This document shows positions 41,807 to 51,875 of a stretch of 56,150 bases of DNA, in pieces. Within the stretch, counting starts at the first letter, position 1, and each line of letters starts with the position of its first letter. The DNA is taken from assembly GCA_035510795.1 (NCBI GenBank), contig DATKGL010000017.1:1-56150 (forward strand). The letters are read 5' to 3'. The notes below the pieces were generated by a model. That model worked only from the letters and a program-made list of their open reading frames with translations. It searched no databases and was not told the DNA's origin. The DNA comes from DATKGL01 sp035510795 (GTDB taxonomy: Bacteria; Patescibacteriota; Saccharimonadia; Saccharimonadales; UBA4665). Made by a program: the position numbers and the translations under genes.

Positions 41807-43081
41807 ATGGCATTTGTTGATAAAGTACAGGTGAGTTTGCAAGCCGGCAACGGCGGCAACGGCGCTGTCAGTTTTCGCCGCGAAAAATATGTCGATCGAG
41901 GCGGGCCCGATGGCGGCAACGGTGGCAACGGTGGCAATGTAGTTTTTGTTGCCAGCCGTAACCAGAATACGCTGGCCAGCTATCGCTATCAGAAACGGCT
42001 GAGCGCCGAATCCGGCCAACCGGGTGGCAAACGCCGCCGTCACGGCAAAACAGGGGAAGACTTAATTGCCGCGGTTCCGGCAGGCACCATGTTAGTTGAT
42101 GATCAGGGAGTGGTACTGGCCGATTTGGTCGAAGACGGGGCACAAGTGGTTGTGGCCAAGGGCGGTAAAGGCGGCTTCGGCAATGCCCACTTTATTTCCT
42201 CTACCCGGCAGGCGCCAACAGTCGCCGAAAAAGGCGAAATGGGTCAATACATTGAAGCTACTTTAGAATTGAAGATGATCGCTGACGTCGGACTAGTCGG
42301 CCTGCCCAACGCCGGCAAATCAACTTTGCTAAGCGCGCTTTCCAATGCCCGCCCGGAGATAGCTGATTATCCTTTTACGACGCTGTCACCAAACCTGGGC
42401 GTCGTCGATGTCGGCAAATCGACCAGCCTGTTATTTGCCGATATCCCCGGGCTTATTGAGGGGGCAGCCGAAGGCAAGGGACTGGGCGACGAATTTTTAC
42501 GCCATGTCGAGAGAACGGCTGTTCTGGTTCACTTAATTGATGCTTACCAGGAAGATATAGTTAAAGCTTATCGCACAATTCAAATCGAGCTTAAGTCCTA
42601 CCGGGTTGATTTAAGCCGCCGCCCGCAAATAGTCGTGATTAATAAAATTGAAGGCATTGCGCCAGCCGAGCGGCAAGTATTAGTTGACCAACTGCGACAG
42701 GTCGTACCGAAGACTACGCCTTTATTGCTAATCTCCGCTCAATCGAAAGAAGGTCTGCCCGACTTTTTGTATAAACTGGCAGCTAAGGTCAATGCCCAAC
42801 GTCAAAAGGAAATCAAGCGTATCGCCAAGAATCCGCCGCTTCCGGTTATTACTTTATCAGATGAATCGGCCTGGCAGGTCAGACGCGAAAAAGATGGTTT
42901 TGTGGTAACCGGAAAGAAAATTGAACGCTTTGCGGCACGCACTGACTTTGATTCGCCGGCTGGCATTGCCCGATTACGCGATATAATGAAAAAAATGGGG
43001 ATTTGGCACGAGCTTTCCCGCCAAGGCGCCAAACCAGGCAATATTGTAAAGTTGGCCGATGTTAATAATATTGAATATTAA
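41807..43081 (+). CDS. obgE: GTPase ObgE/CgtA
   Basis: A 424-aa protein. It has the Gly-rich Obg fold (AGNGGNGAVSFRREKYVDRG at the start), the G domain (GLPNAGKS, DIPGLIEGA, NKIE, SAQSKEG), and a C-terminal OCT domain (about 350-424). ObgE takes part in late ribosome assembly and stress control. The start is supported by a leaderless promoter. Confidence 0.95.
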   Translation: MAFVDKVQVSLQAGNGGNGAVSFRREKYVDRGGPDGGNGGNGGNVVFVASRNQNTLASYRYQKRLSAESGQPGGKRRRHGKTGEDLIAAVPAGTMLVDDQGVVLADLVEDGAQVVVAKGGKGGFGNAHFISSTRQAPTVAEKGEMGQYIEATLELKMIADVGLVGLPNAGKSTLLSALSNARPEIADYPFTTLSPNLGVVDVGKSTSLLFADIPGLIEGAAEGKGLGDEFLRHVERTAVLVHLIDAYQEDIVKAYRTIQIELKSYRVDLSRRPQIVVINKIEGIAPAERQVLVDQLRQVVPKTTPLLLISAQSKEGLPDFLYKLAAKVNAQRQKEIKRIAKNPPLPVITLSDESAWQVRREKDGFVVTGKKIERFAARTDFDSPAGIARLRDIMKKMGIWHELSRQGAKPGNIVKLADVNNIEY

Positions 43082-43097
43082 ATAAAGGGGTCGGCTT

Positions 43098-44588
43098 ATG
43101 GTTAAGACAACTTCCTCCAGCTTTTTCTTCTATGATTTGGAAACCAGCGGCTTTAATCCGCGTGAGGCGCGAGTACTACAGTTTGCCGGCCGCCGGACAA
43201 CTTTGGATCTGGAACCAATCGGCCAGCCGCTTAGTCGTTATATTGCCCTGACGCCGGATATAATACCCGATCCGACGGCCATTATCGTTAACGGCATCAC
43301 GCCGCAAATTACCCTAGACAAGGGGATCAGCGAGTTTGACTTTACTGCCATATTTAATTTGGATATCGCTACCCCCGGAACTATATTTGTCGGCTATAAC
43401 AATATTCGCTTTGACGATGAATTTATCAGATTTATGTTATACCGGAATTTCTATGACCCTTATCAATGGCAATGGAAAAACAGCCGTTCCCGTTGGGACT
43501 TGCTTGACGTAGTCAGAATGACCAGGGCGCTCCGGCCGGCCAATATCAGCTGGCCGTTTGACACCAAAGGCCAGTCGTCAAATCGGCTGGAACTGCTGGC
43601 GGCTGTCAATAACCTAGAGCACTTGCATGCCCATGAGGCGCTAAGTGACGTCGACGCCACTATCGCTCTGGCCCGCTTGATTAAAACCAATCAGCCAAAG
43701 TTATTCGGTTATTTATTGTCGGTCAGGGACAAGAAAGCAGTTGAAAAAGTTGTCCGTAGCGGACAGCCGTTTTTATATACCTCAGGAAAGTATAAATCAG
43801 AGTTCGAAAAAACAACCATTGTGCAAAGCTTAGGACCGCATCCGTCGCACCAAGGTGATTTAGTCTATGATCTTCGTTTTGATCCTTCGCCACTGGCCCG
43901 GCTTGAGGCGCCTGAGCTGGCCGATCTCTGGCGCTGGCAGCCAGATAAGCAGTCTCGCCAGTTACCCGTTAAAACCCTGCAGTTCAACCGCTGCCCGGCT
44001 ATTGCACCGCTGTCTGTGCTGGACGATGCCAGCCAAACCCGGCTGAAGCTGGATCTTGATGAAATTAACCATAACCTGGCTAATTTAAAAAAGATCAAGC
44101 ATTGGCCGGAACGTCTACATCAAGCTCTGGCGATTTTGGATCAGCAGCGGCAATCCCAGCTCCTGACCAGCGATAACGAAGTTGATTCACAGTTATACGA
44201 CGGATTTATTAGCGATAACGACCGAGATAAACTGAGCCGCATCCGTCGCACTCCGCCGTCAGGTCTGAAGGCGGGCGATATATTCGCCGATCAACGGCTT
44301 AACCAGCTGTTGCCGTTGTATAAAGCCAGAAATTTCCCGAGCTCGTTAACCCCTGACGAACAACAGAATTGGCAGGCTTATTTACGCCAGCGCCTCAGCG
44401 GCGGCGGGGCGTCCGGCCGTCTGAATAATTTTAAAGTGCAGATTAAACAAGCCGGGCAGCAAAAAGGTCTAACGACCCCGCAAAAACATATCTTGAAGGA
44501 TCTGGAAGATTACCGGCTCAGAGTACAGTCAATCGTCGCTGATGAGTCAGAGTCCAAAACAAGAACGCCGAAACGATCAAGCTCTTAA
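43098..44588 (+). CDS. sbcB: Exodeoxyribonuclease I (SbcB)
   Basis: A 496-aa protein. The DnaQ-like exonuclease domain has FYDLETSGFNPREARVLQFA (motif I Asp-Glu), GYNNIRFDDEF (motif II) and HEALSDVDATIALA (motif III). Family-specific regions (the SH3-like middle and the helical C-terminal part) follow. ExoI removes single-stranded DNA 3' to 5' in recombination and repair. RBS AAAGGGG lies upstream. The 3' end overlaps by 71 bases a small gene on the other strand. Confidence 0.9.
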   Translation: MVKTTSSSFFFYDLETSGFNPREARVLQFAGRRTTLDLEPIGQPLSRYIALTPDIIPDPTAIIVNGITPQITLDKGISEFDFTAIFNLDIATPGTIFVGYNNIRFDDEFIRFMLYRNFYDPYQWQWKNSRSRWDLLDVVRMTRALRPANISWPFDTKGQSSNRLELLAAVNNLEHLHAHEALSDVDATIALARLIKTNQPKLFGYLLSVRDKKAVEKVVRSGQPFLYTSGKYKSEFEKTTIVQSLGPHPSHQGDLVYDLRFDPSPLARLEAPELADLWRWQPDKQSRQLPVKTLQFNRCPAIAPLSVLDDASQTRLKLDLDEINHNLANLKKIKHWPERLHQALAILDQQRQSQLLTSDNEVDSQLYDGFISDNDRDKLSRIRRTPPSGLKAGDIFADQRLNQLLPLYKARNFPSSLTPDEQQNWQAYLRQRLSGGGASGRLNNFKVQIKQAGQQKGLTTPQKHILKDLEDYRLRVQSIVADESESKTRTPKRSSS

Positions 44589-44718
44589 TAGTCCACGTCC
44601 GGTATAGGAACAAAAGATTGATAGCCAGGCCGAGCAAAACAATACCGTACAACCACATTATGAAGTTGATCTGAATATGAGTGCCTGGAACCAGGCCTAA
44701 AATGATTAGGTTTTGCAT
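44518..44718 (-). CDS. Small membrane protein with its own strong promoter
   Basis: A 66-aa protein with two predicted membrane helices (about 17-37, NFIMWLYGIVLLGLAINLLF, and 45-57, KSLIVSAFLFWTL) and a short basic end. The start ATG is 44716-44718 (complement), with GGGAG just upstream at a good distance, and the promoter at 44749-44776 is close to consensus. These make a real gene likely even though it overlaps the sbcB end by 71 bases. No family is recognised. The overlap on the opposite strand means it could also affect the sbcB mRNA. Confidence 0.55.
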   Translation of the reverse strand: MQNLIILGLVPGTHIQINFIMWLYGIVLLGLAINLLFLYRTWTIKSLIVSAFLFWTLTHQRRLTVL

Positions 44719-44748
44719 GCTTTGCTCCCACGCTGGTAATTAGGTGTA

Positions 44749-44776
44749 ATTATACATCTAGTTGTACCTAAGTCAA
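44749..44776 (-). promoter_or_regulatory. Promoter of the small membrane protein gene
   Basis: On the minus strand, TTGACT (complement 44771-44776), a 16-base spacer and TATAAT (complement 44749-44754). The start near 44742 leaves a leader of about 24 bases with GGGAG. Confidence 0.7.
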
Positions 44777-44845
44777 TAATATTACAAGAGATACTTATGC
44801 TTACTAACCCGGCTGCAAGGTATAGCATTTTTTAGAGGTTTGGAG

Positions 44846-44851
44846 TATAAT
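44846..44851 (+). promoter_or_regulatory. -10 box of uvrA
   Basis: TATAAT lies 13 bases before the ATG at 44865, so the leader would be about 7 bases. There is no Shine-Dalgarno. Confidence 0.5.
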
Positions 44852-44864
44852 TTACCGACTTAAT

Positions 44865-47678
44865 ATGGCTGAAAACATCGTTGTAAAGGGAGCAAGAGAG
44901 CATAATCTCAAAAACATTGATGTCACTATCCCGCGCAATAAATTAGTCGTTATAACTGGTCTGAGCGGTTCGGGTAAATCCAGTTTAGCGTTTGATACGA
45001 TTTACGCGGAAGGACAGAGACGTTATGTTGAGTCGTTGAGCAGTTATGCCCGGCAATTTTTGGGTCTGATGGAAAAACCGGAAGTTGACCAAATTGACGG
45101 TTTGTCGCCAGCCATTAGCATCGATCAGAAATCGGCCAGCCGCAATCCGCGCAGTACGGTGGCTACGGTTACGGAGATCTATGATTACCTGCGGCTGTTA
45201 TTTGCTAGAATCGGCGTGCCACATTGTCCGATTTGCCAGAAACCGGTAACTCGCCGAACAATGACTGATATCGTTGACCAGCTGAGCCAACTGCCCGCCA
45301 AGGCTCGATTAATCATTCTGGCACCCATCGTGAGCGATAAAAAAGGAGCCTTCGAGCATATTCCCGAGCAATACAGCCGAGCCGGTTTCGCCAGGGTTCG
45401 GGTCGACGGCGTGGTTTATGCATTGGACGAATTTCCCGAACTTGACAAGAATTTTAAGCATAACATCGAGGTGGTTATCGACCGCTTGGTTAACGACGAG
45501 GAAAATCGTAGCCGGCTGAGCCAATCGGTTGAACAAGCGCTCGAAGTGGCCGACGGTAAAATTAAAGTCATCAATGCTGACTCCAGCCAGGAGCAGGACT
45601 ATTCGCTGATGTATGCCTGTCCTGATCACCCCGAGGTTAAGATTCCCGAGCTGGAACCAAGAACGTTTAGTTTTAACAGCCCGCACGGTGCCTGCCCGGT
45701 TTGCACCGGTCTGGGTTCCAGGATGGAAGTTGATCCGCAACTGGTTATTCCCAACGGTCACTTAACGATCGCCGAAGGCGCTATCCGCCCCTATAACCGG
45801 ATTAATGTAGATGCCTGGTATATGAAGAAACTGCAAGCTCTAGCTGACCGGTTTGGCTTCAGCTTGCACGAGCCGACCGGCAATCTCAGCCCGGCCAACT
45901 TAGAAAGGATTATGTACGGTACCGGCAACGAAACTTACCGGGTTAGTTTAGGCGTCGGCCGGAGTTTTGAAACCACTTACGAAGGAGTCGTGACAAACCT
46001 CGAACGTCGCCACCGTGAAACTGAAAGTGATTTTATCCGCCGCGATATTGAACGGTTCATGCAGGAAAAACCTTGCTATGCCTGCAAAGGGCTGCGGCTG
46101 AAGCCGGAAGTATTGGCGGTAACGATTGATGGCGGTTCAATCATGGATATTTGTAATATGTCGATCGATAAAGTCGTCGAATTTATGGGTAAGATGAAAC
46201 TAAGCACTAAAGATGCCTATATTGCCCACCAGATCCTCAAAGAAATTAATGCCCGACTAAGATTCTTGCAGGATGTCGGACTTAACTATCTGACTCTGCT
46301 GCGGGGAGCCGCCAGCTTGAGTGGCGGCGAAGCCCAGCGCATCAGATTGGCTACTCAGATTGGCTCAGGTTTGATGGGCGTACTGTATGTGCTGGATGAA
46401 CCAAGCATCGGTTTACATCAGCGGGATAACGCACGACTGCTGCGAACCCTCCGGCATCTGCGGGATCTGGGTAATACGGTAATTGTCGTTGAACACGATG
46501 AAGAAACCATCCGCTCGGCTGACTACTTGATTGATATTGGTCCCGGTGCCGGCGTTCATGGCGGCCATGTGGTGGCTTTCGGCCAGCCGGCCGAGGTCGA
46601 GAAAGTCAAAGAATCAATCACCGCCCAATATTTATCAGGGGTAAAATCAATAAAAATGCCAGCCAAACGGCGTACTGGTAATGGCCGGTCGCTGGTCATA
46701 AAAGGCGCCCGTGAGAATAATCTGAAAAACCTTAACGTCAACATACCGCTTGGTAAATTTATTGTCGTCAGCGGTGTCAGCGGTTCTGGCAAGTCAACTC
46801 TAATTAATGATATTTTAGCCAATGAACTGTTGGCTCAGCTACACCGGGCTAATACTGTATCCGGGCGGCATGACGACATCGAGGGCATCAAGCAGCTTGA
46901 CAAAGCCATTATTATCGATCAGTCGCCAATCGGCCGGACACCGCGCTCCAACCCGGCGACCTATACCGGCTTATTTACTCCTATCAGGGAATTATTTGCG
47001 ACTGTTCCGGAAGCCAGGCTGCGCGGGTACAGTCCCGGCCGCTTCAGCTTTAACGTCAAAGGCGGCCGCTGCGAAAACTGCGCCGGCGACGGGATTATCA
47101 AAATTGAAATGCACTTCCTGCCGGATGTCTATGTCTCCTGCGAAGTTTGCCACGGCAAGAGATATAACCGCGAAGCTCTTGATATTCACTACAAAGGCAA
47201 GAATATCAGTGATATTTTGGAAATGACCTGCGACCAGGCTCTGGAATTCTTTGAAAATATCCCATCCGTGGCACGTAAACTACAGACCCTGGTCGATGTC
47301 GGGCTGGGCTATATAACTCTTGGTCAACCAGCAACCCAGCTTAGCGGCGGCGAAGCCCAGCGCATTAAATTAGCCGGTGAACTCAGCCGCCGGCCAACTG
47401 GTAGGACGGTATATATACTCGATGAACCGACCACCGGTCTGCATATGGCCGATGTCGAAAAACTGCTGCACGTTATCCATGCTCTAGCTGATGCCGGCAA
47501 CAGCATCATTGTCATCGAACACAACCTTGATGTCATAAAAAATGCCGACTGGATTATCGATATGGGGCCGGAAGGCGGTGACGGTGGCGGTCAAATCGTC
47601 GCCGAAGGCACGCCCGAGCAACTGACTAAAAATAAGAATTCTTATACCGGGCAATATCTCAAGCGATATTTTACTTAG
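44865..47678 (+). CDS. uvrA: Excinuclease ABC subunit A
   Basis: A 937-aa full-length protein. It has two ABC ATPase halves with Walker A GLSGSGKS and GVSGSGKS, signature LSGGEAQRI in each, and Walker B VLDEPSIGLH and ILDEPTTGLH. Zinc-binding Cys pairs are CPICQKPV, CPVCTGLG with CYACKGLR, and CENCAGDG with CEVCHG. UvrA finds DNA damage and loads UvrB. uvrC lies 1.4 kb downstream but uvrB is not in the window. The 3' end overlaps the convergent dedA gene by 8 bases. Confidence 0.97.
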   Translation: MAENIVVKGAREHNLKNIDVTIPRNKLVVITGLSGSGKSSLAFDTIYAEGQRRYVESLSSYARQFLGLMEKPEVDQIDGLSPAISIDQKSASRNPRSTVATVTEIYDYLRLLFARIGVPHCPICQKPVTRRTMTDIVDQLSQLPAKARLIILAPIVSDKKGAFEHIPEQYSRAGFARVRVDGVVYALDEFPELDKNFKHNIEVVIDRLVNDEENRSRLSQSVEQALEVADGKIKVINADSSQEQDYSLMYACPDHPEVKIPELEPRTFSFNSPHGACPVCTGLGSRMEVDPQLVIPNGHLTIAEGAIRPYNRINVDAWYMKKLQALADRFGFSLHEPTGNLSPANLERIMYGTGNETYRVSLGVGRSFETTYEGVVTNLERRHRETESDFIRRDIERFMQEKPCYACKGLRLKPEVLAVTIDGGSIMDICNMSIDKVVEFMGKMKLSTKDAYIAHQILKEINARLRFLQDVGLNYLTLLRGAASLSGGEAQRIRLATQIGSGLMGVLYVLDEPSIGLHQRDNARLLRTLRHLRDLGNTVIVVEHDEETIRSADYLIDIGPGAGVHGGHVVAFGQPAEVEKVKESITAQYLSGVKSIKMPAKRRTGNGRSLVIKGARENNLKNLNVNIPLGKFIVVSGVSGSGKSTLINDILANELLAQLHRANTVSGRHDDIEGIKQLDKAIIIDQSPIGRTPRSNPATYTGLFTPIRELFATVPEARLRGYSPGRFSFNVKGGRCENCAGDGIIKIEMHFLPDVYVSCEVCHGKRYNREALDIHYKGKNISDILEMTCDQALEFFENIPSVARKLQTLVDVGLGYITLGQPATQLSGGEAQRIKLAGELSRRPTGRTVYILDEPTTGLHMADVEKLLHVIHALADAGNSIIVIEHNLDVIKNADWIIDMGPEGGDGGGQIVAEGTPEQLTKNKNSYTGQYLKRYFT

Positions 47679-48285
47679 GCCGTTTGGTCCGGTATTTTTC
47701 TAACAATGCCTGACTGATATGCCAAATCATCGGTCCGAAACTGAATAATATCGCACCACCTACAACCGGCAAAATGTAGTGGTCAATATTAGGTATCCGG
47801 CTGCCGAACCAATATCCCAACATGGTGACAATAACAGCCCAGGCGGTGTCGCCGATAGCATCGAATATCACAAACTGAAAACGGTTCATTTTACCGACAC
47901 CGGCCACAATCGGCGTAAAAGTTCTGACAACCGGCACAAAATGAGCCAGCAGCATGGTTTTATTACCGTATTTCTCAAAAAACTTCTCTGATGTCTGAAC
48001 GTAGGATTGGCGGAATAATAGTCCGTCCGGTTTGTGGAACAGGCGGGGCCCGCTTGTGCGGCCGATTGTATAGCCGACATTATCACCGACAATTGCTGCC
48101 AAAGCGACAACAACCAGCAGCGCTGCCAGCGGCAGCTTACCTTGGGCGGCGAATACTCCGGCACTGATCAGCAAAGTATCGCCGGGCATAAAAAATCCCA
48201 GCAGCATGCCTGATTCAGCAAAAATAATTAATCCAATAAGCAACAGCCCGCCGCTCTGGATCAAATGGGTCGGATCAAGAAACAT
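47671..48285 (-). CDS. DedA family membrane protein
   Basis: A 204-aa protein of normal family length with about five hydrophobic segments. Signatures are FAESGMLLGFFMPGDTLLISAG, given here across residues 22-43, GDNVGYTIGRTSGPRLF and FVPVVRTFTPIVAGVGKMN. DedA proteins help in envelope homeostasis and in flipping lipid carriers. It has a short convergent overlap with uvrA. TATATAT just upstream of the ATG could serve as the -10. Confidence 0.9.
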   Translation of the reverse strand: MFLDPTHLIQSGGLLLIGLIIFAESGMLLGFFMPGDTLLISAGVFAAQGKLPLAALLVVVALAAIVGDNVGYTIGRTSGPRLFHKPDGLLFRQSYVQTSEKFFEKYGNKTMLLAHFVPVVRTFTPIVAGVGKMNRFQFVIFDAIGDTAWAVIVTMLGYWFGSRIPNIDHYILPVVGGAILFSFGPMIWHISQALLEKYRTKRPK

Positions 48286-48378
48286 ATATATAGACTAACT
48301 AGTTTTGGGTGGAGCGTCTACTCCTGATATAATAGTAAACTGTCGAGTAAGGTGTTAAATAAGACGAGCGTATAAAAT

Positions 48379-49068
48379 ATGTCATCTGAAGATGTAAATT
48401 TAACTTTGCAAGAAAGAACTGTCACCGGTAAGGCGGTGAAGAAACTGCGCCGGGAAGGCATTCTGCCCGGTGTTATTCATGACCACGGCAAACCGTCGAT
48501 TCATGTCATGGGCAATTATCTAGAGATCTATAAGGCCTACCAGAAAGCCGGGAAGCACCAGCCAATTAAACTTAAGGTTGGCGCTAAAAATTATGTAGCT
48601 TTGATTAAAACAGCTGAGTTTGAACCCTACAAGCACCAGCTTAATCATGTTGTTTTTGGGGCAGTTAAGGCTGACGAAAAAGTTGAGGCTCTAATCCCGA
48701 TTCATCTGACCGAGGAAATACCGGCCGAGAAAGCCAGCTTGGTAGTTATTAATCAGCTTGACAGTGTCACTGTTGAAGCTCTGCCAGCCGACTTGCCCAA
48801 CGAAATTATACTTGACGCCTCGACTCTGATTGAGATTGGAGACAAATTAACCGTTGCCGATCTTATTGCTCCTCCTGGCGTAGTCATTCTGACCGAACCC
48901 GGCCAAGCCGTTGCCACCGTTTACGAACCGGGTGCGCTGGCGGCCGCCAATGACGCTGCCGGCGGTACCGCCGAGCCTGAAGCCGAAGAAGGCGAAGAGG
49001 CTGCCGAAGGCGAAGCCGAAGAAGGCGCAGCTGGTGCCTCGCCAACTGAGACTTCCGAAGAAGAATAG
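48379..49068 (+). CDS. rplY: 50S ribosomal protein L25 (CTC form) with acidic tail
   Basis: A 229-aa protein. The N-terminal L25 domain (LTLQERTVTGKAVKKLRREG, then GVIHDHGKPSIHV) binds 5S rRNA, and the CTC beta domain (about 100-190) has ASLVVINQLDSVTVEALPA. The last 35 residues are Glu/Ala-rich (EPEAEEGEEAAEGEAEEG), usual for CTC proteins but on the long side. TATAAT at 48328-48333 gives a leader of about 39 bases. Confidence 0.92.
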   Translation: MSSEDVNLTLQERTVTGKAVKKLRREGILPGVIHDHGKPSIHVMGNYLEIYKAYQKAGKHQPIKLKVGAKNYVALIKTAEFEPYKHQLNHVVFGAVKADEKVEALIPIHLTEEIPAEKASLVVINQLDSVTVEALPADLPNEIILDASTLIEIGDKLTVADLIAPPGVVILTEPGQAVATVYEPGALAAANDAAGGTAEPEAEEGEEAAEGEAEEGAAGASPTETSEEE

Positions 49069-49103
49069 TTTTCTTTGGTTAACTTTATATCCGCGCTGGT
49101 CTC

Positions 49104-50597
49104 ATGACTAAAATTGCCGCCAAATTAAAACAGCTGCCATCAAATCCGGGTGTTTATTTCTATAAAAACTCCGGCGGTGAGATCATTTATGTCGGCAAGG
49201 CGGCTAATTTACGCAACCGGGTCAGGCAATATTTTCAAAAAAGCCGTAGCCCTGACCCGAAAACCGATGCCCTGGTTGCCGAAATTGCTGATCTGGAGTG
49301 GGTTAGCGTCGAGACCGAAATGGATGCCCTGTTTTTGGAAGCGGAACTTATCCGTCGCTACATGCCACGCTATAACATCCTTCTCCGCGACGATCGCAGC
49401 AGTATCTATGTCCGGATTGATTATGACGCGTACCATCCGACCCTGACTTTTACTCACCGTCCGCTTGATGATAAAGCCCGCTACTTCGGGCCATATTTTA
49501 ATGCCAACGAAGTCAAAAAAGCCTTGCGTTACCTGCGGCGGATATTTCCATATTCTACACACAACGGGATCATTCCCAAGCGGGCTTGCCTCCAGTATCA
49601 CCTCGGGCTTTGTCCAGGTCTGGAGGAAAATAAAACCAGTCTGGCTGACTACCGCTTAAATCTCCGCAAACTGATTCAATATATTCAGGGCGAACGGGTG
49701 CCGCTGATCGGGCAGATAGAAAAAGACATGAAGCGGGCCGCTAAAAATAAAGATTTTGAAGCGGCTGCCAAGTTACGCAATCAAATCTATGCTTTAAAAG
49801 CCATCGCCAAACAAATTGTTTTTTCGGATAAGGAGTTCTTAGATCTTAGCCGGGACAGGGCTCTATCGATGCTCAGCGAAATACTGGGACTGGACAAAGT
49901 TCCTTACCGGGTTGAGGGTTACGATATAAGCCACATGCAGGGTTCGGATAATGTCGCCAGCATGGTTGTTTTCACTAATGGTATCCCCTATAAAACGGCT
50001 TACCGGAAGTTCAAAATGCATTTGCCCGGTAATAATGATTTTGGCCATATGGAAGAGGCTTTGCATCGCCGCCTAAGCCAGACTAACCAAAAAGCCTGGG
50101 GGCTACCGGATATGTTTTTAATAGATGGTGGCCGGGGACAGCTGTCTGCTGCGCTTAAGGCCAGAGATGCGGCTGGCGTGCGGCGGCCGATGATCGCTCT
50201 GGCCAAGCGCGAAGAGGAGATTGTGGTGGAGCGCCGTAAATCGCTGGTTAATATCTCGCCGGTGGCGTTGATCAAGTATAATGCCATAACTCGCCAATCT
50301 GATGATTATTTGATTATCCTGCTGCCGCGCAGGTCAGATGCTGTGAAACTATTGCAGCGGGTCCGCGACGAATCGCATCGTTTTGCCGTCAGTTATCACT
50401 CAGTTCTGAAGATGAAGCGTCAGACAGCCAGCCAATTAGACGAAATTGTCGGGGTCGGTCCGGCTACCCGCAGAAAATTGCTCAGGGCATTTGGGTCGAA
50501 TGCAGCTATTTCCGCCGCTACTCCGGCCCAGCTGGCCAAAGTTGTCGGCAGCGCTAAAGCCCGACTAATCATCGATAATCTGGAGCCCTCCGCCTAA
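49104..50597 (+). CDS. uvrC: Excinuclease ABC subunit C (short)
   Basis: A 497-aa protein (usual about 600). It has the GIY-YIG nuclease domain (GVYFYKN, IIYVGKAANLRNRVRQYF), the UVR motif (KRAAKNKDFEAAAKLRNQI), the RNase H-like nuclease with EGYDISHMQGSD and FLIDGGRGQLS, and the C-terminal HhH (VGVGPATRRKLLRAFGS). All essential parts are there. The shortening is in linkers around the UVR motif. It cuts on both sides of a lesion with UvrB. It follows L25 by 35 bases and lies near uvrA. Confidence 0.94.
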   Translation: MTKIAAKLKQLPSNPGVYFYKNSGGEIIYVGKAANLRNRVRQYFQKSRSPDPKTDALVAEIADLEWVSVETEMDALFLEAELIRRYMPRYNILLRDDRSSIYVRIDYDAYHPTLTFTHRPLDDKARYFGPYFNANEVKKALRYLRRIFPYSTHNGIIPKRACLQYHLGLCPGLEENKTSLADYRLNLRKLIQYIQGERVPLIGQIEKDMKRAAKNKDFEAAAKLRNQIYALKAIAKQIVFSDKEFLDLSRDRALSMLSEILGLDKVPYRVEGYDISHMQGSDNVASMVVFTNGIPYKTAYRKFKMHLPGNNDFGHMEEALHRRLSQTNQKAWGLPDMFLIDGGRGQLSAALKARDAAGVRRPMIALAKREEEIVVERRKSLVNISPVALIKYNAITRQSDDYLIILLPRRSDAVKLLQRVRDESHRFAVSYHSVLKMKRQTASQLDEIVGVGPATRRKLLRAFGSNAAISAATPAQLAKVVGSAKARLIIDNLEPSA

Positions 50598-50624
50598 GTT
50601 GCTATACTGGTTATACCGACGAAT

Positions 50625-51860
50625 ATGGATAAATTATTCAATTCAGATTTTTTCAGCCAAAACCGCAATAATCTGCGCCAGCTGTTTAAGGGCAAGGCGC
50701 CGATTGTAATTACTGCCCACGGGCTGCTGCAACGGGGCGGTGAAACGACTTTTTCCTTTCATCAGGATGCCAACTTCTGGTATTTAACCGGAATTGATGA
50801 GCCGGATGCGTTACTGGTAATGGATAAAAATAAGGAATATCTGATATTACCGGAGCGGTCTGACGTCCAACAGATTTTCGATGGAGCAATGGATACTGAG
50901 GTTTTGAAAAAACTTTCCGGTATTGACACCATCATCAGCCATAAAGAAGGCTGGAAACAGCTCGGATCCAGGCTAAAAAAGATTAAACACCTTGCCACTC
51001 TGCCTATTCCGCCGGCCTATAGCTCAACATTCGGTTTCTATGCCAATCCCAGCCGCCACAATTTATTCAGCCGGGTTAAAGAAATAAACCCGGATATTGC
51101 CGCGATCGATTTACGCCAAGCTCTTACCCGCCTGCGCGTAGTTAAGCAACCGCCGGAGCTGGAAGCAATTCAACGGGCTATAGATATTACTATTGATACA
51201 CTAAATTCGATCAACCGACCCCGGAAATTCAGCAGCTATGAAAATGAGCTTGAGATAGAAGCTGATATTTCCCGCCGCTACAGACTGGGCGGGGCAGAAG
51301 ATCATGGCTTTACGCCGATTATTGCCGGCGGTAGCCGGTCTTGCGTAGTTCATAATTTGAGCAACAACCACCAGCTTAAGGCTGGCGAACTGGTACTGAT
51401 TGATACCGGTGCCCAACTGAGTCACTACTCGGCCGACATTACCAGGACCTACAGTTACAGAAAGCTGCCGACCAGCCGGCAGCGGGCAGTTTATGCTGCC
51501 GTCAGGGAAGTTCAGGAATATGCGCTTGGTTTATTAAAACCAGGAACCGTCATTAAAGATTATGAAGCCGCCATAGAACAATATATGGGCGAAAAACTGA
51601 GGGAACTGGGTCTGATAAAAATAATCAGCTCTGATGCGGTCCGCCGCTATTATCCTCATGCCGCCTCGCATTTTTTGGGGCTTGAGGTTCATGATATCGG
51701 CGACTACAATGCGCCCCTGGCGGCGGACATGGTATTAACGGTTGAACCGGGCATATATATCCCCGCCGAAAGTATTGGCGTACGCATTGAGGACGACGTG
51801 TTAATAACCAAGGATGGCAATAAAGTTCTATCAGCTCGCTTGTCGCGGGAATTACGCTAG
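50625..51860 (+). CDS. pepP: Xaa-Pro aminopeptidase (M24B)
   Basis: A 411-aa protein of usual length. The N-terminal creatinase-like domain (FHQDANFWYLTGIDEPDALL) precedes the pita-bread catalytic domain. The five metal ligands are Asp in LIDTGAQ, Asp in SADITRTY, His in SHFLGLEVHD, Glu in TVEPGIYIP and Glu in VRIEDDVLI. It removes N-terminal residues before proline. TATACT (50603-50608) lies 16 bases before the ATG. Confidence 0.95.
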   Translation: MDKLFNSDFFSQNRNNLRQLFKGKAPIVITAHGLLQRGGETTFSFHQDANFWYLTGIDEPDALLVMDKNKEYLILPERSDVQQIFDGAMDTEVLKKLSGIDTIISHKEGWKQLGSRLKKIKHLATLPIPPAYSSTFGFYANPSRHNLFSRVKEINPDIAAIDLRQALTRLRVVKQPPELEAIQRAIDITIDTLNSINRPRKFSSYENELEIEADISRRYRLGGAEDHGFTPIIAGGSRSCVVHNLSNNHQLKAGELVLIDTGAQLSHYSADITRTYSYRKLPTSRQRAVYAAVREVQEYALGLLKPGTVIKDYEAAIEQYMGEKLRELGLIKIISSDAVRRYYPHAASHFLGLEVHDIGDYNAPLAADMVLTVEPGIYIPAESIGVRIEDDVLITKDGNKVLSARLSRELR

Positions 51861-51875
51861 CCTACAATAAAGATA

